Source: Diadema setosum (lineage: Eukaryota > Echinodermata > Echinoidea > Diadematoida > Diadematidae). Taken from it: a DNA stretch of 64,000 nucleotides. Below are positions 36,339-48,300 of this stretch, in pieces. Each line of letters opens with the position of its first letter. The stretch's first letter is position 1. The stretch is from contig CM067069.1 in assembly GCA_033980235.1 (NCBI GenBank), forward strand, positions 22,010,034 through 22,074,033, written 5' to 3'. The notes beneath the pieces were generated by a model. That model made no database searches. It was not told the DNA's origin and saw only the letters and a list, made by a program, of their open reading frames with translations. The translations under genes and the position numbers were made by a program.

Positions 36339-39300
36339 GTACGTACTTTGCTAGCTGCGTACATATTTTCAAGAGGAACGATTGACTAAGCACCCAAATA
36401 ACTATCAAAGTATCATCCAATATATAGTCTATCGTTAGTCATGCTCGTATATGTGTGCCTCGCTAGCGCTCGCTCTTGAGCTCTTGCCTGGTCAATTCAA
36501 GTTACAATACAATGAATGCATGACTGAGCCTGCAGTGAAAATACTCGGCCAGAAATCTGTCAGTAGATTCGGTAATCATGTAGAAATGCACACCATAGAG
36601 TAACATGCCCAAGTTTGGTACACTTAACGTTAAGCTTAATTAAGTGTTTTCGTGCTATAGTTCTAAATAGATGAAGTCTTGAGTGTATCTTTTGGAACAT
36701 TATGTGTCAATAGTCTAATACAATACAATATAGGCATTTAAGATATAATATAATATTATATAGGTCTGTGGTCTAGTGTAGGCTATGGCAAAAGAATTAG
36801 GTACATAGCCAGGCTATACCAATCACGGCATAGCACTGTCTTGAGGCAAGGCTGACAGTAAAATTATCAAGTAAATATAGATCTCTGACACGAGCTCTTA
36901 AGAGACACTAGAGTCTAAACCTAGTCATTTGTAATCTGGCTGCTGTTGACTGAACATCACGACCAACTTCACTCAGCACTGTGGTTTGATGTGCAGCTAA
37001 TCACAACGGAGGTGACGCTGGAGCGCTTCTTTAAATGTATCAAATATATTAATCTGTTTAATAATAATATTGCTCGACAGGTCATTCCAATCCTTCGCTG
37101 TTCTATGGAAGAAGGAGTTGGCGAGAGCAGTTGAAGAGCCGTTTAATTATCAGGGTGATAGCTTCGGGTTGCCATATCTCTCGGTGCTTGAATAGGGCTG
37201 ATTAATCCTCTGGCTTTAAATCAATGTTGCCGTGCTTTATTTTATGAAATGTCGATAGCCTGAAGAACTTACGTCGTTCTGGTAGTTGTCAAGATGAGTT
37301 GTGTTGCATTGTGAAAGGAACTTAGCTAGCTTGGTAGGCAAGTTGACAAAACCAGACAGTTACACCATGGTTGCGAATGGGTAGTACTTTATTCAGAACA
37401 ACTCTCTTGCTCAGCCATGTTGCTTATGGCTATTCAGCCAGTGTGTATAATAATGTGTGTGTGTATGTATTGCCATAGCCTGTTACACAGTACTTTGCAG
37501 TGGCACATTATTACTCATCATGTGGAGGGCTCCACCTGGAGTCACATACATTACATCCCCCTTTGTTTGTAAAGAAACATTCTTTGTCAATAATCAATGA
37601 AGATTATATTATCTGTAACAGGAAAAACACAATCAATTCTGATATCATTTCTAAATCAATACCTGTCTTTATAAGCGCTACATGCCTACCATCTCAGTAA
37701 GTATTGTCTAGCCTTATACCAAAACAGAACATCAGGTTATCTAAAATATCGTAACATGGACGTGGTATCGTCTGAATATCCCTGAAGAATGAAACACTAA
37801 TGACAAACATCTGAACACTTGTATGTCAAATACTTACAACTTGAAATCCCAAGGGCTGAACACAAAAACCCTTTTTTCGGTATCTTGCCTCAAAACCTTG
37901 CATGTAGCACACCATCCATTTGGCATCAAAATGTTTAACTGCTTTTCAAACTATCGTACTCTAGTGCCTCTAAGCATGAATCTATCAATGCTTCAACATA
38001 TTTTACACTTTATACAGGAATGAGTGACTTTCTCATTATGTCGTATCCTGAAACCAAATGAGTGGCTTTCTCATTTCTTATTATGTACAAATGTACGACA
38101 ACATACTGTATCGCGTAACACAAATGAGTGACTTTCTCATTTCTTGTGTATGACAACACTGTGCTGTACCATGTGGTATCGCATGACACAAATGAGTGAC
38201 TTTTTCATTTCTTATGTATGACACCATATTGTATCGCATATAATACTAGTAACACAAATGAGTGACTTTCTTACTTCTTATGTATGACACCATATTGTAT
38301 CGCATATAATACTAGTAACACAAATGAGTGACTTTCTTACGGTTTCACACAATAACATCATTGTAACACATGTGGTAAATTTAAACACAAATGAGTCACC
38401 TTCTCATTTCTTTGATGGACTATGATATCTACTGCCTATTATACTTGTACATAACATATAGTGTGTGTCAATGGCTCTTCAGATCGGGATTGCTTACTTG
38501 TGTTTATCCATCAACGTTTATGCTTTACAATAATACATGTAATTTAACCGGTCTCGGTACATACAGTGCCATGCACAGGCATACCTGGTAACCACTTCTA
38601 TCATTAAACATATGTACAAAAGTATTGCAATATGTTATCACATACCGATCAATGATTACAATATGTGTGCGTCCTGTTAACATCACTACTGTTACACTGT
38701 AGCTTACAAGTCCAACCTGTTAGGGGCTTTGATTTGCCTGCCGTAACGGGTGGTTGTGGGTCCATTGTCATTTTGACCTGTGGTCTGTACGGGGAAGGGG
38801 TCAGAGTGAGAAGCTACAGCCTCAAATCTATCTTGTCCCCTGTTAGGCTCTATGTCGCGAATGTGTACGCGGTTGCGGCGGAGCTCGCGGCCATTTGGCG
38901 TAACCACAATGAATGAACGTGGCTCATCACATTGGCGTTCGATTTGAGCTGGTGTCCACAAACCTGTACGCGAATCCTGTATGCGAACGAGTTGTCCAGG
39001 GACAAGCGGTCGTAGATCATGGGCTGTACGGTCAAAGTAGGCTTTCTGCTGGTGCTGTCGCTCCTGAAAACGCTGATAGGTTTGCTCTTTGTGTGTGGCA
39101 TTGTTTTTTACTCTGACAGGAAGATTGCTCTGGAACTTTCGTCCACACAGAAGCTCAGCAGGAGATGGGATTTCACTGTCAATGGGGGTGGTTCTCAGAC
39201 ACAAAAGGGCCATGTTCACATTTTGACCGCTAGCCTTCGCCTTCTTCATGGTCTGCTTGACGGTTTGTATTGAACGCTCTACAAAACCGTTAGACTGGGG

Positions 39301-42300
39301 GAAATGGGGAGACGACGTCGTGTGTGTGAAGCCCCATCCATCTGCGAATGAGCTGTATGCTGCTGACGCGAAATGCGGACCGTTGTCGCTGATCATTTTC
39401 TCAGGCACACCATGCTCTGCGAAAATCTCTTGCGTTGCGCTTATGACGTCACTACTGGAGGCGTTCAAACGTAGTTTACGCACAAACGGGAACTTGGAGT
39501 AGTAATCTGCGATGATGAGGTAATCATTTCCTCCAAGGTGAAACAAATCTGTAGCAAGGATCTGCCATGGACGGGTTGGAATGTCGTGGTTTACCAAGGG
39601 CTCCCTTGGCTGCGATCGCTGATTTTCCTGGCATATCTCGCAATTTCGCACGAGATCATCGATATCGCTGTTGATGTTTGCCCAGTACACGCAGTCCTTC
39701 GCTCTTAGCTTAGTTTTGGTTGCTCCTTGATGGCCTTCATGCAGCTTGGACAGCGTGTATGTGTGCATTGCATTCGGTATTATGACACGATTTCCTTTCA
39801 TGATCATGCCATCTTCGATCGCTAACTCATCGCGAAATGACCAGTATGGTCTGAGATCGCGTGGTAATTCGCTTCGCTTTTCTGGCCACCCTGTAGTGAT
39901 GACACGCTTGAGCTCTGGTAGCACGGGGTCACGCTCTGTTTCATGCTTGATGTCTGCGAGTCGCTTTGCTGAGAACTGCACAAGGTTGATTTGCATGTCG
40001 AGAGGTATGTGCTTCTTGTCCTGCGCTGGAAATCGCGATAGACCGTCTGCGATGGGGATTTGCGTGCCTGGGCGATAGCACAGCACAAAATCGTACGGCT
40101 GTAAACGCAAAAGCATACGTTGAAGACGAGGTGGAGCTGATGTGAGCGGCTTTAGGTGTATCATCTGTAGTGGCTTGTGGTCAGATTCTACCTTGAACTG
40201 CTTGCCATAGACGAATGTATGGAAACGCTCACAGCCGAATACCACGGCCAACATTTCCCTCTCGATGTTGGCATATCGCGTTTCTGCGTCGCTCAGTGCC
40301 TTCGATGCGTACGCGACAGGTTGATTGTCTTGGAGCAGCGTTGCTCCAAGCCCGCGTGATGAGGCGTCAACCTGAATGGTTGTTTCCTTGTTCGGGTCGA
40401 AGTATCGGAGGGTCGCGGATTCACAAATTTGCTCGCGTATGGTGTCGAAAGCGCGTTGGTGACCCTCGCTCCACACGAAACTGCTGTCTTGCCGGAGAAG
40501 CTCACGTAGATCAGCTGTGGTGGCCGACATCTTAGGGATGAATGGGCTCAAATATGTGGCCATGCCGAGGAACTGCTGCAGCTGCGCTTTGTCGCGTGGT
40601 GGCGCCATTTCTCTGATGGCGCTTACCTTGGCCGGATCTGGATGCATGCCCTGTTCATCGTATAACATGCCGAAGAATGCAACCTGCCTCTGCTTGATGG
40701 CGCATTTGTTGCTGTTGAATTTGAGCCCGGATCTCTTTGCGACGTCCATCAGTAGGTGCAGGTGTTTGTCGTGTGATTCTTCGGTGTCACCAAAGACCAC
40801 GATGTCGTCAGCAATGCCAATTACGCCATCACACTGCTCGAGGATTTGGTCCATCCGCAGCTGGAAGACATCCTGGCTCATTGCTAACCCAAACGGCATC
40901 CGTTGATAGCAATAGCGCCCAAATGGGGTGTTGAAGGTCGTGAGAAGGGCACTCTCCTCATCCAGGTGCACCGACCAGTAGCCATGCTTAGCATCTAGCT
41001 TGCTGAAGACCTTCGCGCCAGACAGTTTATGGGTTATATCAGGAATTGTCGGTGTCCTGTAGTGGCATCGCTTGATTTGCTGGTTTAACTCCTTGGGATC
41101 GAGACAGATGCGAAGTTGACCATTAGCCTTACGAGAGATTGCCAGACTACTCACCCAGTCTGTTGGCTCAGTCACGCGACGAATTACACCATTAGCCTCC
41201 ATTCGGTCCAGCTCACTTTTCAGCTCGTCTTTGATGTGTATGGAACATCGGCGTGGTGCGTGCACAACTGGGTGTGCACCATCTTTCAGCACTATGTGGT
41301 ATGGATTCTGGAAGTCCCCAATGGCGTCGAACTGGTCGGGGTATGCTGCCTTGAGCTGGTCAACGGAGTTGATGGGTGCTGAACTGCGTGACGTGTTAAC
41401 TGCATAATTGAGTGTCACAAGTTCCAAGTCCAGAGCTGTTTGGAGACCTATAATAGCAGGACCCGAGGTATCACAGACATAGAAGGTTGCAGTCATCCAG
41501 TCCGACTTCGAGCTCCTGCACGGCAGCTGCATAGTCCCATAGTGCTGAATGTTAGTCCCGTTGTATGCTGTGAGCGCACATTCGGATGGTGTCAGCTGGC
41601 CTGGCACTGGATTCCCATCCTTATCAATGCACTCGGGATGCATCTTCTGGTAAGACCGCAATGGAATGACATTTGTCTGTGCCCCTGTGTCGATTTTGGC
41701 ATTCATCTCTAATATGCGGCGTTGTCTATCTTGGCGCAATTCGATGTGTGCAAATGCCTCATTCGGTGACTTAGACAATGTGTCAACCGATTTCTGGACT
41801 GCATCTAGTGTGAGCCGCTCGAACGGTTCAGTCACTTCCTTTGACTTAGAGTCTGATATCGAGTGCACATTCTGGTCACGTTGCGGGTATTGGTGACGAT
41901 GGAATGTCGAACGCTGGCCATGACCGCGACCGCGTCCGCGACCTCGGTTTGGAGCACGCCCACGTTGCGATTTCGATTCATTTTGGAGTCCTGAGCGACA
42001 ACATTTCTGCCAATGATTCAGCTTTCCGCACAGATTACATGTTGACTGATAAGCCGGGCACAGACTGCGAGGTTTGGAGGGATGACTGCGTCCGCAATTG
42101 CCACATTTCTGCTTATGCTGGATTGCGTGGACTGTGTGTGGGGTCTGATACACGTCTGCGAGCTGGCGCATATGTGCTTGTGAAGCTTCATGTGTTCGTG
42201 CGATGTTCAGGCATGCGTCCATGTCAAGTTTCTCGTCCTGTGCAAGTAGCTGTTTTTGCAGCTCAACGTGCACTGTCCCAGCAATGAATTGTTCAATCAC

Positions 42301-45300
42301 CCGGTCGGACAGCTCTCTGTCGTTTCGAAACTGGCATGTCTTGGCATGGAGCTTTAGGCGAGCCATGAAGTCATCCATCGACTCGTTCTGTTTCTGTTGT
42401 AGCTTCTGAAGGTACAAACGAGCCACCCGAAAATTGACGCTTGGTCGTACATGGGCCTCAAAACGTCTCCACACCACCTCGATGCGTTTCTTTTCATCAT
42501 CAGGAAGATCCCACGAGTTGAAGATACGAATCCCTGTGGGGCCCATAAACAGAAGGACATGGTCCACCTGCTTGTCCTGCTTCACGTTCTTGACAGAGAA
42601 ATACAGCTCACACTGTTGTTTAAACAAGCCCAGCGAATCTGCTAGGTCTGGTTCATCCCAGCTCATTTTCGGTGACTCAGCCATCATGCCTGGTGCTGTA
42701 TAGACCCAATGCTGGCTCTACTATATCACACACTGAGAACTCCCTGTGCACTGACAGTACACTGTAAACTATGGATACTCATATGTCCATGTAATGTACA
42801 CACTCAGTGTAGGTACCTGATAGGTGCAAATGCCCATGCTCAGCTAGCTGACATCTCAGTAGTCTAGGGTGGGAACGACCCACTTGCTGCCACCATGTCA
42901 AGATGAGTTGTGTTGCATTGTGAAAGGAACTTAGCTAGCTTGGTAGGCAAGTTGACAAAACCAGACAGTTACACCATGGTTGCGAATGGGTAGTACTTTA
43001 TTCAGAACAACTCTCTTGCTCAGCCATGTTGCTTATGGCTATTCAGCCAGTGTGTATAATAATGTGTGTGTGTATGTATTGCCATAGCCTGTTACACAGT
43101 ACTTTGCAGTGGCACATTATTACTCATCATGTGGAGGGCTCCACCTGGAGTCACATACATTACAGTAGTGGATGAAGTTTAAGATCCTTTATCATTCCGG
43201 AGGCAGAAGACTGCCATTTGTAGTCATTACAGATGAATTTGGCTGCTTTATTTTGTAAATTTACTGCTTGAATCTTTTTGATGTTACGTTGAGTGAAAGG
43301 GTCCCACACTTGGACGATATGACTATTCACCATTCAGTGTGCAACAACTGGTAAATAACGGTCCAAATGAGGACCGCGTCTTAACTTGCCTGCTAATTTC
43401 CAGCTAAAAATCTAATTTATCTATCTAGGTCATGAAAATTAAAAACTTTTTGTGAAGCGTTTCGTATAGGCCCCTACTGGTCTCCGCTGCCCTGTTTACT
43501 GTTTATTTTGAGAGGTAACAGGCTGCATCTGTCAAACATGATATACATACAAGGCTATGAATTATTCATTAGCTTCAGTGTGTCAAAGAATACCAGGCCG
43601 CCGGCTGTACCAATCATGGCGCTGTACCAATAATGGCCTTGTTACTCTACAGCGCCGTTACACGGTGTGTGGTTGAGCTATATGCTCATGGGTGGGTAGT
43701 CTAGTTCAAATAATGTTAGGCCTATAACAATCCCGTCTAACGTTAGATCTAGAAATTGGAAATGACAGAAATAAGACACTTGCCTTAGTTTAACACTGGA
43801 AAAGTAAATGAAGAGTTGTACACAAACAAGTCACAACTCAGCTCACCGCTGTTTCCAGCAGCCTTGGAAAAGCAGCTGCCCGCCCTTAAGGTTACAGCAA
43901 GACTCGCTCCCTACGCTCGTCCTACCTCGGACGTGGCTAAAAAGTAACTGCCTCCCTGCTCCGTACTACAAACCTCTGGTGTATACATAACGTGCATGAC
44001 CAACCTCACGCCCTGTCAGTATCCGTACTTGATTGATGCATAACGTACCTGCACTATCATGACTACCAGTATCACTTTTGTTACACTACCCCTCCAAAAC
44101 AAGTCGGTCTCTTGATGGTGTAACAGCAACAACAGTGAAAAAAATGATTGAAAACTAGTTTACAACTACAGTCAACTTCGGATACCTCGAATTCGTCAGG
44201 ACTGAAGAAAATGGTTCGAGGTACGTGAAATTCGAGGTACGCGAAATTCGAGGTACGCGTACGTACGTCGAATTTTCTTCAACTTATCCGACGTTTATCG
44301 ATGTTCAACATGGTTATCTGTTATAGTGCCTACCGATTGTTTGCATGCTTGTCAATTGGAATTGAATCGATATTTTATATGAGTGAATTGAAATCAGAAT
44401 TTCAGAAATAAAGATTTTGGTGGCCCTATCGCGCAAAAAAAGTCGGATGTTTGCCTTTACTTTTGAAAATGAACAGCGGTAACAATCGGCTCCGTAAGAT
44501 ACTAAAATAAATGTCGGATGTTTGCTCATACTTATGGAAATGAAAAACGATAAGACTCAGCTCGGTATGGTGCTAAAACTAATGTCAGATATTTGATTTT
44601 GCGTTCGGAAATGATTAAGGACAACATTCGGCTCCGGAAGACGCTGAAATAAATGTCGAATATTTGCTTTGATGTTCGGAAATGAAAAACAATATTCAAG
44701 TCCGTACGATGGTTAGATAAGTGTCGGATGTTTCCTTATACTTTCGAAAGCAAATAGCAATAACATTCGGCTCCGGAAGATGCTGAAATAAATGTCAGAT
44801 GATCGCTTTTATGTTCGGAAGTTCCAGTAACATTCTGCTCCATACGATGCTAAAATAACTGTCTGATGTTTGCTTTTAAATTTCGAAATGAATAACAGTA
44901 ACATTCAGCTGCGTTCAATAGTAAAATTAATGTTTGATGTTTGCTTTGACGTTCGGAAATGAGTAACAATAACATTCAACTCCTTACGATGATAAAATAA
45001 ATGCTGAATGTTTGCTTTTACGATCGAAAGTAAATGGCAATAACATTCAGCTCCGGAAGATGCTAAAATACATCTCGAATGATTGCTTTTACGTTTGGCA
45101 TGTTTGAAAGTGAATAGCAGTAATATTCTCCCCCATAATTATGATGCTAAAAAAAAGTATTGGATATTTGCTATTACATTTCGAAATGAATAACGGTAAT
45201 ATTCAGCTACGTTTGATGGTAAAATAAACGTCTGATGTCAGCTTCGACGTTCAAAAATGAAAAACAGTAGCATTCGGCTCCGTACGATGATAAAATAATA

Positions 45301-48300
45301 ATTATTGACAGATGATTCATTTCACTTTCGGAAGTGGACAGCAGTAAAATTCGGCTCCGTACGATGATAAAATAAATGTCGTATGTTTGAAATGAATAAC
45401 GGTAATATTCTGCTTCGTACGATGCAAAAATAAATGACAGATTGTTGCTTTTACATTTGGAAATTATTAACGGTATTAATCCGCTCATATATAGATGCTG
45501 AAACAAATAGCGGATGTTTGCTTTCACGTTTGGAAATGGATAAGGATAGCATTCAGCTCTGTAAGATGCTAAAATGAATGTCGGTTGTTTGCTTTTACAT
45601 TTGAAAATTATTAACGGTAATATTTGGCTCCGTATAGGTGCTAACAGACTAATAAATGTTGGATGATTGCTTTTACAATAAGAAATGAATAACGGTAACT
45701 TTCGGCTCTTTACAATGCTAAAACAAATGTCAGATGCTAACAGATGTCTGCAAATGCTCCCACTTTTTCATTTCAAACGTAAGTTTTGACCTCCTAGATT
45801 TTTAGGCATCAACTTTTATAATAATATATACACCTATTTGCTAAATCTTAAAACACAAAATAAGATGATTGGATTTTCTAATTTTAATTTCGAGTCCCAG
45901 TGATACTGGTGGCCCGATAAAAGTTAGTGTGGAGCCCTGTCTATTCTATTCTTTATTATGCTCGGCCTATACTTCCACATCATATTCCACAATATTTTCA
46001 TAATCGCATTGCTGAAAAAAAAAAAAGAAAATCAGTGCTTGCGTTCTCGGGGAAGAATAAATGAAACATACTTCGTGAAAGGCAAAAAAAAAAAAAAAGT
46101 TAAAAAAAGGCACTACGCAGGAGATTGATGTTTGGACAGTGGACCGTAGCCAAAGATGATTATAACTGTCAACACCCAACACCTACGCAGGTGCGCCACG
46201 ACGGTTTAGAAATCTACGCGCGCGGTATGACTATCATGATCAAGAATTAAAACACAGTGGTTAAAGAAAAGAAGATGATGGGCAGAGCGTAGTGCTATCG
46301 TAAGCACTCCATTGGCAAGGGTGCTATGTGCATACCGTGTACGTATGTAGGTAGGTGTTGGGGATTTTTCTTGTCAGCTGTGTATACCGGGTATTTCTTT
46401 GGGCGCGCGATTGTTTCTGGTCGGGAATATTTACAGTCGAGTGTGAAAAGATTTGTGACATTCTTCGCTGTCCACGCGCACTTAATCGGAGATGCTGAGT
46501 GATGTTGCAATTCGATTCGAGCTACATGCTGGGAAAAACAATAAGTTAATTAAGATTGGGACAGTAGATTTCACTTCGAGGTAACCGAACTTCGAGTTAT
46601 TTCTTCGAGCTACGCGAATTTTAATACACGGAAACTCCATAGGAACAATCGGGACTTTCATTTTGCCCCCGAGGTAAGTGATATTCGGCTTATCCGACGT
46701 CGAGGTATCCGAAGTTGACTGTAGTTGAACAACTTCTATCAAGACTTTCACAAAGTTCGCTTCTTTCTATAACTATATCTATGCATAAATTGTAACTTCC
46801 TCTAAATAAGCTCATAATGTTTTCTCAATGTATTATACAACTTCAGATTTGATGGAAGGCAGTACTTCAAACTTAGCATTCCATATAAGGGAAAACAGAC
46901 TGAATGTGCCTATATGCATCGCTTATCTTTAAACACCAAGTGAAGCAAACATAACAAACATCAAAAACATTTTTGCAATATGGTTTCTAAATACCTGACA
47001 AAATTTGGTGAAGACTTGGTATAAAACCACATATTATAGATAAAGTCAGCCTTCAAAGCTAAAAAACAAGATGGAGTACCAATTCGTCTCGTGTAATGCA
47101 CTGGTAAAATGCTATACAAAGGAAATGCTCCTTCCAAGTCCTTTGCTGTAACTGGCGTGTCTACTTCATCCTGATTGACTCTGTCCAATTTGGTGTTGCC
47201 ACTGGTTTGCAAGTTTTGGTCAGTTGAGTGTTGGATCACCATGCGATACTCTCTTCTTGGAAAACCTTCATTTCTTGTTCACCGTACCGCTAGTGTTGCT
47301 GTGCTCGCTAATGTTGATAGGCACTCCCACTCCCACTAATGTATGGTGTGCATCCAGGTTTCCTATATCCTTTCCTATCTGGATGCATCTAATATCAGTT
47401 AGAGGCACATCGCCAGATACACAGCCAGGACCATCTGATTCAGTCACATCCTCGGATGTACTGTCTGCTGCCCGACGTTGTGCTTCCTGTAAGGCCCACA
47501 TACCCTTGCATTGCCTAACGGTACAGTGCCTTACTTCCTTCCTCGACGCATTGACGTGTGACGGGTGACACACCAATTACCAACTCATCTCCGCATTCAC
47601 TGGCTTTGCCTTCATTTCCAGTTGGGGTGACATTCGAAGTATCCTTATGAACTTCTGCCTCATGCCATTTTTCCTTCAGAGCAGTTACCGATCAGCCCAT
47701 TCTTTCTGGTTCCCCAGCTTCCCGACTCGTACGTGATGGGCTTGTCCTCCACTGCAGACTCCTGCTTCTGGGTTTCCTCCTATGACTTATGAGGACTTCT
47801 TCTTTGGGGCTCCTCGCTCTTCTTGTAGGACTCTTTCCCACCTGCATGTCCCGTTGTTTCCTCCCATGGACCTGAAGGTTATCAATTTTGCCATAAGTGG
47901 AGTCACACTCATGGCACTCAAAATGCTGAGGATGCCTGTGCCTGTCCTGGTTGTGTATATGCCTTTGCAGACTCTGGTAGTCGCTGAAATGGTTCTGACA
48001 TATGTAGCACTTAAAGTTCCTGCTCATATCAAATTTGTGGAAACCTGTATCATAGAAACAGAAAGACGGAATAAAGCTGGTTCCTCCTCAGTTGAGATTC
48101 CTAACTCAAGTATTATACTTCTAGATGAACAAGAACACAAATCTCTATTCATTCATCACGTTTCTTGAATCAACCTTTTTGGGGCAATTCTCTGCCTCAG
48201 AGGGATTCAACATGGTGCAGGAATAGGCATTTGGCTCAGTGCGGGGATGGGAACATTTGGTTCAGATTCTTGGTCTTTGTGAGTTCCATAGACCATGTCT

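Larger units (their letters stand above)
37287..43164 (-). mobile_element. Intact Ty3/gypsy LTR retrotransposon (5.88 kb)
   Basis: Two 269-bp LTRs that I find identical base for base, TG...CA ends, a 5-bp GTAGT target duplication, a primer-binding site, a polypurine tract and one uninterrupted gag-pol ORF (42687-38704). It is transcribed on the minus strand, antisense to PMPCA. Identical LTRs mean a recent insertion, so it may be polymorphic between individuals and still competent. A 1.15-kb non-coding stretch with a minisatellite separates the ORF from the 3' LTR; no envelope ORF is seen. Confidence 0.96.

Noticed and set aside
38704..42687. The 1327-aa ORF as a host gene
   Set aside because: It is flanked by identical LTRs with PBS, PPT and target duplication and has the Gag-PR-RT-RH-IN order of Ty3/gypsy; it is a retrotransposon polyprotein.
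45207..45527. 106-aa minus ORF
   Set aside because: It reads through the minisatellite, and its sequence repeats with the units.
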